Shown here: positions 36,101 through 48,600 of the stretch, piece after piece
Layout of the letters: each line of letters opens with the position of its first letter
How positions within the stretch are numbered: position 1 is the stretch's first letter
Assembly (NCBI GenBank): GCA_940337035.1
Contig: CALNHX010005247.1
Span: forward strand, 1-64,000
Reading direction: 5' to 3'
DNA from: Agriotes lineatus
Taxonomy: Eukaryota; Arthropoda; Insecta; Coleoptera; Elateridae
DNA: 64,000 nt
Position numbers and translations under genes: made by a program
Notes under the pieces: generated by a model
Seen by the model: the letters and a program-made list of their open reading frames with translations, nothing else
The model's database searches: none
Told to the model about the DNA's origin: nothing

Positions 36101-38059
36101 AGTCAAAGAACTAAATTTACTACCTGCGCTGTATCATAAAGAATAGCTAAGCTAACGACTATCCAGCGAAATCAAAATTGATGGTTTGCCTCGGCAAACA
36201 ACCTGTCAATAAATCCTGCCGTAATACCTGCAGGAACAGTAAGGCAACATTTTAAATTACGTTTCAGGCGACCGGATTGAGTTTCAGCTAACATTATGTT
36301 ATAGCCTGGCAGGCCTTTTGAATACAAACACTTTTAAATTGAACGATGGAAGTGTTCTAATGTAGCCTAAATATAGACAAAGCATGTCGGAAAGCTATTA
36401 AGATATGATTCAAAATTGTATTGAACTGGTCTTTTTGCGATATCATTATAGTTATTGGCCATTAAAACATTTCGTCCGTTTTAAGTAAGCGAAGTGTATA
36501 CCATAATGTTTTAGTCAGTGGTTATTAGCTATAAGTATTTAGTAATTATGTGAAATAATCTTCAATATACATAATATTACGCAGTACATACATTGTGTAC
36601 TTAAAGATGTATATATTTATTATCAAAACCGCTTTTTATAAAAATCTAATAATAATTAGCATAGTACCCTCTGCCGGTTTTAATCCTAAGTACTACTTAT
36701 TAGTTTGTACATGACGCATTTAGTTAGGTAATTATTACTTAACGTTCGGTGAAGGACCAGGCCTAGTCCGTTTTAAAAAGCCTACGAGTGCGGTGTGCGA
36801 CTTTTCTTCCCTCTAATGAGTGTATCTTTGGTCTGCTATAGTTGATTTTTATATAGATCTAGAGGCTACGTGGCACTCAAACCATAGTAAGTGCGGCCAA
36901 AAATGTGTGAACTGTGCGAACTGCTTCCCATTACCAATTTAAAACTCCTTTGCTGCTCAACTCAAACCCTCCAATAAAACGTGTAAAACCAACTTCACAC
37001 CAGGCTACATTAAGAAATCTTTTAGTTAAAAATAGCACACGCTATGAATTAGTTTTCTAAGCGCTTTACAAGCAATTATAGCATTACATTACATGTTTTT
37101 AGTAGTAAGATTCCCTAAAATTAAAGAATATTAATGTGAATATATTTAATTTACAATTCAATTTTGTGTAGAAGTGCATCGTCTACAAACTATTTTCGTA
37201 ATCTCCGTAAAACGGAGTCGTATTTGAATTCGTCAATTGTGTTTGTCCGCTGTGTGTAAAATTTGGGTTAGTCTGTGCACTTTTTCGGAATTTTTAAATT
37301 TTAAACTCCATTTTAAACCTCCTATTGCGCAAGGAACATGGACAAAATGGCGAACAAATTTAATTTCTTTTTATTTTGAGCAAAATTTTAAATGCTGCCT
37401 AGGAGTTCGTTTGATAATACTAAGCTCAGCATTTTCAACTGGTTTTGTAATAAATCTGTCAATATGATACTTGTCACATTAAGGTATATTTTTTAAAATG
37501 TGTGATCATAGAAGAACAGCCTTTTTTATTTTATCATATATTTTAAATGGGGTTTAAGAAAATGGTGAATAGAAATACAGCATTCTAGTTTGTGTTGTAG
37601 AATTTAAATAGAATATCTGATTATTAAATCAAACTGGCAACAGCTGATTGTAATGTTTGTAGTAAAGTTGAAAATCCATACTGCCGTTGCCCAAAAATAT
37701 TTATGATCGCACCGTACTTCGAAAAAGTGTTTGAAAAATAATTTATAACAGACAACAATTCCTAAATCGTTCGTTTTTAATAAAAAAACTTGTTAAAAGG
37801 TAGCGAACACCTGAACATCGTTCATGTAGTCTGGGAAAGAGTTACAAAATGGCCGTACTTATCTGGCGTATGCGATAATAATTACAAGCAATTATTTTTG
37901 AAAAAGACGTTTAGTCCCTTCCTGCAATCTTCGGCGAATAAACGAGAGACGTTCATTAGCGCGGACCAAGCTGTATAAGACCCACTTTTAGAGCCAGAGA
38001 TATTCTTTGACAAATCTCTTACAAATAAATTATTTTCTCTTTTACCTTTTCATGTTAAA
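33111..38059. other. Unassigned AT-rich DNA
   Basis: I found no gene, RNA or clear mobile element in nearly 5 kb. Stretches near 34,650-34,760 and 34,850-35,130 are more GC-balanced than their surroundings and may be old retroelement sequence, but no protein motif can be read there. Open frames up to about 76 codons are isolated and unrecognised. Confidence 0.35.
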
Positions 38060-38850
38060 TTTGTTAGGGTCACGGGAAACAGATCAGCTGTTGGCCAGAT
38101 ATACCGAGCACAGGAGTTGCGTGCGGTGTGTTATTTTCTTCCTTGAATATCGCCCTTTGCGGCAGGAAATTTAGAAGCTCGTATCATTTTAAATTTTGCG
38201 GAGTTTCGTATCAACCTATGACCGGATATATTCAAAAGGACACCCAGTCTCGCCCGGATACGCCTTATATAGCAGCCGTGCCATTTATAGTCTTGCAACC
38301 CTCCTGCACCACAACGCTGCTCTGGAAAAATCTTCCTTTTATCGCGAGTGGATTCACGCTAATTACCCGTAGAAAATTATTAAACTGTCGCTGTCCATTC
38401 TTCATCGTCACACCGATGCAACCCTGAAAGGTCTGCCGTAACATCGTATTTACAACTATACAAAATTCGCCTGTCGGCATCATGGGGAGCTGTTAATCTT
38501 CGCTCGTAGTGTAATAACGCCTTCAGCGCTCTACATCAGTGGATCAATATTGCGTTCTCCTGTGGAATCCTCGTCTTACTTAAGCGCGGATGCCACGACC
38601 AGCAAATAATTTTGAAACCCTTTGTTGTGCTCCCAGCTGCAAGGCTGATCCGCTTAAATGTTGTTATGAATATTATCTTTAAATCTACTATATGATTTGT
38701 ATTTATAAAGCGCAATGCATTTTTACGTAAATCAAATTGACACCATCCACATTTCCCATCGCCGAAGATGTTTTCCATGGTGCAACCATGAAAGGCATCC
38801 AACGCATCATAGTGGCCCTCAAAAATAATAATCCTCAAATTTCCTTACCT
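38060..38850 (-). repeat. Unrecognised dispersed repeat, copy B
   Basis: It is homologous piece by piece to copy A at 17,915-19,860 and lacks the two TA elements found there. On the minus strand there are two substantial frames: 38,536-38,838 (100 codons, containing HGCTMENIFGDGKCGWC) and 38,265-38,483 (72 codons, containing FQGCIGVTMKNGQRQFNNFL). They are adjacent and in the same orientation, as expected for one decayed protein gene. I cannot assign the family; a DNA transposon or other coding repeat is the simplest reading. Confidence 0.4.
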
Positions 38851-39666
38851 TTTGAGATCCATAATTACTTTGACTATCGTAAGCGAGCACGTTACACCGT
38901 TTCGGGTTTTTACATGTACACATGAAGGGGATTTACTAGCAACACGTTATTAAGAATGATAGTTTTTTTAATTCAACCGATGAAGTTCTTAAGGTAAATC
39001 AGTACAACATTGAGGGGGGCAGAATATTAGAAATATTGTGGTGGGGAGAGATGGTTCTTATAAGGTGAATTCTTTTCAGTTAAGTAATAACTATACTTTT
39101 CTGAAAAGCCTTATACACCAAACAATGTATTACATTGTACTTTAAAGCTATTGTTTCACATTCCTCTAAAAATATAATATCAAAATGTAATTATAATTTA
39201 ATAACAAATTTTCTTAGAATTTGAAGATAAGTTCCACTTCCTATCCGATTGTTAATAATAAATGAATATGATTAGTCTGCATGTTGACTCCACTGAATCT
39301 TTTTTTTTAATTATAGCTAATATTTCAATATCTATCTCTAAGGGCTGACAGGAAATTTCAAAAATTAGAGAAGCATTTGTAATAAAATCAGATCTATCAC
39401 TAAAATATATACATAGTACATTATAGCTAGTCATTCTTATTAGTGATCTAGAGTCAGCATCGATAAACGTACAAAACGTTTCGCAATGTCATCCTGACTT
39501 GTCAAAATTATTGTCAACCACAAGGATACGTTTTTCCAGTTTTTCGCAAGCCCCAAATTTCAAGTTCAAAAAATTTAAACAAAGCGTGATAAATAATGGT
39601 CCCGAAAGGAGCTTCCCTGTTTTCCTCAGCAGCTAAACGGGCCACACGCAAGCTCTTTCTAAGGAC
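38851..39666. other. Upstream region of the malate-dehydrogenase-like gene
   Basis: AT-rich DNA without other genes. A short frame starting at ATG 39,596 reads MVPKGASLFSSAAKRATRKL, which has the composition of a mitochondrial presequence but is out of frame with the gene under the only good splice sites seen. No TATA box could be placed with confidence. Confidence 0.35.
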
Positions 39667-42600
39667 TATGGCATCAGGTAAGACGTGACAATGATCCAGT
39701 GCGTTTTCAAACCCCTTTGAACAACAGGTCTGGTGTCCAACAACGCCCTCTCGATCGTGGATAACACCTTCCGCCAAAAATTCGTCCGAGTGAGCATCCT
39801 AGGCGCCGATACGCCGACGGGCGAAGCCACGGCGTTTTTACTTAAGCAGAACCCCATAGTCTCTCAAATTTACCTCTATGGCGAAGCCGAGGTCAGGGGC
39901 ATAGCTGCTGATCTAAAACATCTTGATACAAGGAGCGAGATCAAAGCCTATTGGGGAAAGGATGGGTTGCCCAGCGCCCTTAGGGTAAGCACATGAGTGT
40001 TCTCCTCTAAACTATAGAGTGTTAATTTTCTGGTTATAGGCAATCCTTAGTTGTTTCTATATTACAGTATGTACTGTGAGGTGTCAATGCCTTTTATCAT
40101 TCAGTTCTGTTTGTTTAGAGGTATACCCCAGCTGCTTTTGGTAGTTCTTGGGCGCCAAATTCCAATTTCATTTTAAAGTCATAGATCTTTTGATAAACTC
40201 CAGCGTTCTCCACTTCAACTACTAGTAAAGGTTGTTTGCTTTTTTTAGAAAATCTCTCGCTGTTCTTTAATATGCTTAAAACAGTTCTCAGAATCTAGAT
40301 ACCCGTTATTGAACCATGGTATTTCTCTTCTTCTCATTTATACCTTCAATCTTTTCCAATCGTTATTTTTTGTAGAAAATCGTATCTACAGTCTCTGTAC
40401 TAGTTCAATGATATGACAATGCTAGTCATACATGGCAAATAGCTCTTCGTAATCTTAGATATGCTCTTCTTCATTGCATATTTGTCATCATCTTTCTAAA
40501 TATTTTTGTGGCTGTACCTATTCCTATTTTAGCTTCCATGTAGTTATTTTTTTCCTCCATTTACCTTGTAGCTGAGTAGGTATCTGTAAGGTTACTAAAT
40601 CATAAAGATACCGCCAACTGTGCAAACATATATCTTTTGTCTCTTTTAATTTGGGGTTCCTGTTATTAGTGTCTCACTCTCACTCTCACTTTCTTACAAT
40701 GTTCTGTCCTTTTTAATTTGGGGGAACAAAATATTGGAATGGAATGGCGGTACCTTTATGTATTTAGTGACCTTAAGTATCTGTCTTTCTGTACGCCCTC
40801 TATTGCTACCTCCTAACACTTACTAGCATAAATTTCGTTCTCTCTATATTCATATAAAATTCAGTCTCTTTACTTTCTTTGTTTACTTTACTTATCATAT
40901 CTTCTTGAGGTGATGCTAACAAAAGTACGATATTTCTGAACAATTCACTGTCTGTTTGTTTCTTTGTTAATGGACAAGGTCTAGGCAGCGTACATACATC
41001 AAACAAGTAGAGACACTCATGCCAAATGTTGAAACCTGTCTAGAGTGCCTGGGACAGTAACTCGGGGGGTATTTCTAAGCTTAACTATCAGATGGCAGCA
41101 CAAAGTTCTACCAATCAGAGCCCAGTTACTGACTCTACTACCAATCATTTGTGATCATGGATATATTAGTACAGGATACGTTCACTACATGTAAACGTAC
41201 GTCGAATCTTAAAATAACTTATCACGAAGTTCGGTACCTTCCCCCATTTCATTCTAACCTATATCACTTTATTTCTCTCTCCCTTTAGACGTATTTCATA
41301 CATTGTTTCGTACGCTTAATTTTGAAGTTTTGAAATGAAAACGTCAGAAGTGTCATTCAATTTCACAGTTTATTCTTCGAAAATTGAACTTTAGCAATGA
41401 GAACGTGCATAATTTGCTCTATTTCTTGTAATTCTTCAAGCGAAGACCTATCTTTTCACCGGTGTGTTAAGTAGATAGTTTGTTTAAAAAAAACCTTCTT
41501 TAAAAAATTATTTCACTTTTTTTTATTGATATTCATATCCCTCATTGAGGAGATATGTTTTTAAAAGCGATCGAAACTAGGTAGGTGCTACTCCCATTTA
41601 AAATCCGACGACACAGTGACCCTAAGATCTTTTTGTTGATAAACCGCCTTTATAAGCACATTGTTCAGAAAATACATGTAGCTAGGGTTGTGGTATCCCA
41701 TGCGCAACACGCATATTTGTTCGTTGAGCTCTAACAGCCACTTCGAACACTATTCTTGGAGTCGCAAAAGGTCATTTTCTACCATTCTTCAAAATGGTGC
41801 ATCTTGTAAAGGACAAACTCAGTTTCAAAGCAAAGTAGTGTTCACAAACTTCTTTTATCAGGATCATTAATTTCCTTTCAGCCAGCCTCTGACAAGTTAA
41901 AACGATTAGACATGGTGACCTAAAAAAGTTATCATGAAAAATGATGCTACTTGAAAATTTAACTTGTTAGCGGACCTACCAGTTAAACTGTTGTTTACAT
42001 GGTTTTGATTGCTATTATTATCAACCGTAAAACTCAAAGGCGTTAGCGAGTGAATATCTTGCACACCCCCTCATCGAGTGAGGTTATAGTGTTGACTGTT
42101 GAGGTTATGTTTTCTAATTTGTGTTTATTTATACGATTACTTCTTTTCTACATTTTGTAGCATCTTGAGATCAAAAATACTATCTCTGGCACCATGTAAC
42201 ACGAGTTAAATGTATTTTATCAGAATTTCTCTCAATCACGAGTCCAAGTACCTCTCTAAAGGATAGCGCTATACATAATTCACGCACTGAGAGTGACAGA
42301 AATAGATGGTACGTCTTGTTCAACTATAGCAACGGCACGCCGTATCTTGTACTTATATATCTATGTTTGTGATAAAGTAGTGGCGCCATCTGTTAGTACC
42401 ATCGGAAAGTACCCCCCAAGAGCCGTTCAAGGTCATCCAAATCGGTATTTTGACATCAAAGAAACCGACAGTGAGTGTCTCTACTTGTTTGATTTATGTA
42501 CGCTGGTCTAGGCATGCAAAGTACCAGGTACCTTAGACACCGACTAAATTACTTTAATTTGTAACTCTATCTCGCAGAGGGTGCGTGTTTTATTATTTGT

Positions 42601-45600
42601 TCTGGATACAACTTAAACATGGTTTGTAACAGTGTTATTGTTTTTCCTATACATACTATTTCTTTCCCTCAGTCTTCTTACGATATTTTTTTTAATGTTG
42701 TATTTTATCTATAAAAATCTATCTTTATTCACTTGTACCATACATAACTATTTTCTTCAAATAATCATCTTTGACAGTGACCCAACTGTCTCACTTCCTT
42801 TTGTAACTACTTTCTAAGTGTCTTGTCTACTTAATATTTTTTTTCAGTGCCTGTATGTTATATGGCAGTCAGCTGACTGGTGTATTATTATCATAGCACT
42901 TATATTTTAGGTATTGTATTTGATCTTGCCCTTTTATCAAATTCTAGCGTGCCGATATTGTTCTACTAGTAGGTCTAGGCAAAGAGCCGCTCCATGCCGC
43001 CTTCGAGACCAAACTGAGGCACGAAGCTCAAAGGCTTGCAGAGCTGGCGGAGGCTTGCTCAAGGTACGCACCCAAATCCCTGATCGCGGTCTGTGTCAAC
43101 CCCGTGTCGAGCACCCTGCCCATGGCAGCTGCGATATTCAGAAGAACCCATTGGTACCATCCTGGGAGACTAATCGGGTCCGTGGCCTTAGCCCAGGTAG
43201 GAGCCAACTGCAAAATCTCGAACGCAAACTATCGGTGTGCTTCAGATAAGGGCCAACTCGTTCGCCGCTCGCTATCAGGACCTGGATCCACTCTCCGTCC
43301 ACGTTCCCTTGGTGGGAGGGCCAGATAATGATAACATCGTGCCCTTATTCTCGCGTGCGACGCCGGTGAGCCTCATGCCGTCCGACTGCGACATCCTGCA
43401 CGAGCGCATAAAAAGCATCGAGGTGGACAGCCCTATCAAAACGGCCAAAACGCCTTGCAAGCTGGGTTCTGCCCCGTTGAGTGAAGCCTATAGTATCAAT
43501 CAGCTGGTTACGACGATGGGACTAGGTCTTTGTGGGGACGATAAAGCAATATGCGCTGCTTTCGTGAGGCAAACTATCATACCGACTTGCAGGTAAGCTC
43601 TAGAAAAAAACAAACAAAAGTTTTCAGCATATCGAGTTTATTTGCGTAGTCCATGTGATTTTCGGTCCTTCACGTGCTATTCTGGTGAACCCCATCTAGC
43701 GCCCTTGTTGAGGTCACCGAACTCGTTGACGACCTTCAGTTCATGCGAGGCAAATTATCGATCCGTTGTTAGGTCATAATTAGCTCATGTCGTCATTTTT
43801 TATTGTTTTATAGGCAGGTGTTGTTTATAGCAAATGCGAGTCGTGTTTTTGTTAAAACCGTGCTTGGCTTCTTCCTCTTTTGCTAACGTCTCTTCTTGGG
43901 GTTGGTTTATAGCGATTTGTGTGGGCGTGATAGTGCCCTGAATTTAATTCGCGCAATCGTGAGTCTTTATGGGTTATTTCAACGAAGATTATGAGATTTG
44001 TCTACCCATAGTATCGAGATTTTAAACCGTGAATTGAAGGTATGTGTTCGCCTATGTTTATGCCAACCCGGAAATCATTAAAGGTTGAGCTGCAATTTTT
44101 GCGGTCGATTTACAAAGTCATTGCTCAGACACTGTTGTTACGTCGAAAGCTTTTGTTGTTGTTTTCCTTTTATTTCCGGAGTCGTCAAAGTCGAGCTCTA
44201 TAGTTTTTTTAGCTGATATCCGGACACCTTTGCCGAACCTCTGTTGTATATCCAAGAGCTTTTTTTGGTAACTGAATGTTGTCGTTTATTGCTGCTCGTT
44301 TTACGGTGCAGTCTTGCATTATCCTGGTAGTACCTACGTTCATTGCAATATAAACACGAACCTGTGTGCATTGATTTATCTGTAAGCCTGAATTCACCGG
44401 CTAAACTTGCATAATGGCCGAATCTTTGTCAAGTTCTACTTCTGCATTCCCTGAACTAAATTCCTTCTTATTGTGGTGGTATTTTATTAACCTCCTGCTA
44501 GGTTTGGTTTATGGCGTCACCGTGCATTGCTCGCCAATTTAACTACCAACCAATTACAAAGAAACTTTTTAGTAACTTAGTTGTTATGTTTATGTGTTAC
44601 GCTAATAAAATTGTTTGGACAATTGTCCTTCGTTGCGATTTCTTCCAACCTAGCACCAACGCTTTAAAGCTCTGATAATTTAAGCAACTTAACTGGTTGT
44701 ATTGGTAGCTTTCACCTGTAGCTTGGCTCCAACTGTAAATTAAGCGAGTGCTCGCAATTATTTACCTTTCTGCGTGAGTTTCAGGTCATAGCGAATTTGA
44801 CTAGCACATTTTAATGAATTTAAGAGTTCTTATAAGCTAATGGACATATCGTTTGTACGAGTATTGGCGTTCCCTGGTAATTTTAATATCGTTTGCTCAT
44901 TTTAGAAAAAACCGCATGCCACCTTCATTGTAGCTGGTCGTGTCTCCGATTAGGCTATGTAGCCTGAACGTTTGTTCGGTATGATTTGAAGATTACCTTA
45001 CTTTACATCTCTTTCTCGGTTAATTTGACATGTATTAAAACAAACTGGACTGGCATTTGAATCGGATCAGCGATCCGTCTGCAGAATGGTATTTATTATG
45101 TCTGTGACTATAATAATTAGTATAAGACGTACCTTGCATAAAGCCTTCCTCGTCCCTTTTTCGCTTTCATAATTACTTTAACCTTTATTGTCACCTTCCT
45201 ATCGTCTTGTATGTCCCCCAATCCTTCATTTCTAATCGTTTCCTCTTTTTTGAATCCTGATTTCGTAATCGTAATCAATGATTTAAGATATTAAAGTATT
45301 TCTTCTATAAACTCATCGGATCCAACTAAAAAAAGTAGTTTCAATGCTGGAAGTTTCCACTGCTCACGACCAATTTCTTTCAAAAGAAAAGCAGCCATAT
45401 ATTCATATTGGTTATACAGCGATTACTAAATATTTTCAGAAAGAATCCACTTAACTCAACCATTCATAGTACTTGACGAATGCTTCAAGAGACTTGAAAT
45501 GTTTTTCCTGGTCATTTTTAACCAGTATAAATGGGGATTTTACACTTGTATTACATAAACGTCCTTTGAGTGACGTCGTCGTATACCATGTATACTTTTA

Positions 45601-48600
45601 AGATATTTAAGAATGAGGAAATTCTTCAGTGACGATATACCGTTATCAACAAAGAAATTCTAGATATTTTAGAGACTTACAAAGCACTTCCTATTATATC
45701 TTGTAAATCTTCCAGTAAAAAAAATACAACATAAAATATTCATAAAGTGGTCTAGTAAAGTGAAAATTCAGGGCATTGGACGGTTTTATGATGTTTTTAT
45801 TGGATATGAAGCTGATTACAAGTCCAAAAAAAGATAAAACGTTGATCTGTATTTTGATATCTCCAACGAGCATGCCCTTTGCATGTCAAAGAGCAGTTTA
45901 TATATTTAAGGAGGCTTCAACTCAAACCATTCCATTCTAAGATTATATGAAACGGTCGCGAAAGTCAAATCTAGTAAAATTAAGGACCATTCAAACGTTC
46001 CAGAGAGATAATTGTTAACTTCAATTTTGACTTCTTCAGCAAAAATATATTATAAATATAGAGACATAGAGACATGTGCTACTGCCAAAACAAGAAAATA
46101 AAACTATCCCAGGACTATTTAACTCTAAAGCTATTAGTCGATTTAAAAGTTTTGCAATATCTGATAACATTTATATTAATAGCGCTTCATCGAAAGTATT
46201 CCTACAGGGATTATAGCACCCAGAACTTTGCTTTATTTCATAGAAATAAGATAGCTGACAAAACTGTAATCTTTTAAAGACTAGAAAAATTTAATTCTGA
46301 ATTTGAATTTCCAAATATCCCTTCAAATATTATCTAAAAAGGGGTAGCGGTACTACGTCTGCGATTATAGAGATTAGGAGGAATCGTTGCTACAATTCTT
46401 CCACAATCTAGTCGTTGAAAAAAGACAGAGAGATGGAAATTCTATGAAATGAAGCACTAATTCAGTTTTATGCTTATTCTGTTCCAATCTGTAGTCTTTA
46501 CCGACGTTTAAATACTCATTCAATTTTCAGTGCATCATTTTCAATTACCGTGTCATCAAGTAACCCTTCTCTCACTTGCTACAAGTTGGCAATTAAATCC
46601 ACCCGATAACGTAACGCTATTATCCCTTTCAGAAGAGCTACGTCGATATAGCAATGAAGTACTATAATGTATTTGCTGTTCCATATGGATTGTTTGGGAA
46701 AACCATTACTATTGTTTTATTTTTTTCGGAAATAACAATTTTCCTTTATAATGAAACGAAATGAGGATAACCTAAAGCGAAAAAATTTACTATTTTTTGT
46801 ACAAGTGAAAGATTATTAAGGGAATTGACAATATTATTGCAGGATTTAAATTTTAATTCAACAAATAAAGTCAATCGTTAAAAAAGTATCCTCCGATTGG
46901 AAATATACCTATGTTGATAGCATACGGCGTGATAAGAAGTATGTATATTTCTGTTTAGGAAATAGATAATAACGAATTTCCAGTCTATGCTGCAATGATA
47001 GAAATGTTTAGCTTGCTGGTGTTTGTTGGTTTCTCCATCTATGTTCGGACCTACCATAGTAGTATCATTGGCAAACGTCGCACTAGTCAGATTCATCACT
47101 TGTAGATCAAGTAGAAACTCCCAAAAAGCTTTCTTGGTGAACTACGTGTTATTTCATCTATTATATATAAGTCTAATGCCAGCATAGTAGTATCATCTGC
47201 AAATGTAGCAACAGTAAAGGTTTTCATTTGTTGAACACTTTCGTACCTCAAGAACAGAATAAGTTCTACAACGCTTGCTTAGACACATCTGCTCTTGCTT
47301 CTTTCAGTTCATCAGCATTCTATTTAACTTGTGAATCAGCCCTGCGTGCCAAATTTTATAGAAGGATTGGGACCCATCGAGTGAGCTGACGGATTTCCCA
47401 GAGAGGTTGCTTTCTCCTCACTGCATCTCCCAATCTCTTCAAAGCTCCCATGTAGTATTCTTTGTTCACCATCCGACGTTGTAAAGCGAAGTCATGATGA
47501 CCAATACATGCCTCACCAAAAATAAAAAACAATTATCATTGTTGTGACATTGCTCTGACTTTGGCAGCACTTTGGTATTTCTCCTTCTAGTGTTTTCCAC
47601 CAAAATGACTGTGTTTTTGTCTCAGGCCGTAGACCCATAATTTATCGCCTGTAAACGAATGTCCAACTTTTTACAACGATTTCTATTCTAATTCAAGAAA
47701 ATGGCTGCAACCCAAACCATTGTCCTTTCACCAAACAAAACAAAACCGATGGATATTTCAAATGAACCAATGCAAATTAGTTAATAATAGTCAACATAAC
47801 ATTCTGAGGACTACTGGAAAGGGAGGTCAGAGAACAACTCAACAAAACCATTAGAATATCAATAAATATGAACAACATGATTTGGAAAAACAAATATTTC
47901 AAAATTGAGACCAAGGCAAAAATGTATAAAAGCCTGATAAGACCCACAATTGGATACGCAGCATACATTAGACCTGACACGGTTTACACAAAACGAATGA
48001 TCGATGTGAACGAAATAAAAATCCCTATAGTCGGGTATTCGACAAAACTAGAACAAACGGAACCACCAACGAAGACCTACGGCAAAGGTGTAACATCGCT
48101 ACCATAAATGAGTGGATAAGTAACAGAAGAAAAGAATGACACATTGATAACTAGAATCATTTATTGCCCGAGAAAAAGATGGAGAGAGTCAATATGCCAT
48201 AGTTTACAACAGAAAAATTTCCCATAGACGATGACAAAAAAAATGCTTTGATTTCCTCTCGAAAATAATTATATATTCCGTTTCCAGATAGCAAAAGTAA
48301 ATTTCTATTATTATATACTACTAGCAAGATACCCGTTCTTCGTACGGACTACAAATATTTTTTCTTCTAAATCCTAAACGAATTCCAGAATACTCCCCTC
48401 CTCTCTCACTCAATACGCTAAACTAACAAATGCTGCAAAACAATATTGTAGGTAAAAAGGAAACAACTTTCTTCCAAAAAAAGTTCTCCATAATCCTTTT
48501 ATGCTTCACGTATCCGCTTGAAATATGTACGTAATTGTCGCTCTTCTTGTATAGATTGATAAAACTATAGGTTTAGTATGGCAATGAGAATAAAAATAAT

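Noticed and set aside
37237..37467. Isolated 76-codon plus-strand frame
   Set aside because: No homology recognised, AT-rich context, no splice or polyadenylation partners; expected by chance in this amount of DNA.
39252..39434. Minus-strand 60-codon frame upstream of the malate-dehydrogenase-like gene
   Set aside because: AT-driven frame with no motif or promoter evidence.
43028..43460. Minus-strand and shifted-frame ORFs over exons 3-4 of the malate-dehydrogenase-like gene
   Set aside because: Shadow frames of GC-richer coding exons whose plus-strand translation aligns with malate dehydrogenase.
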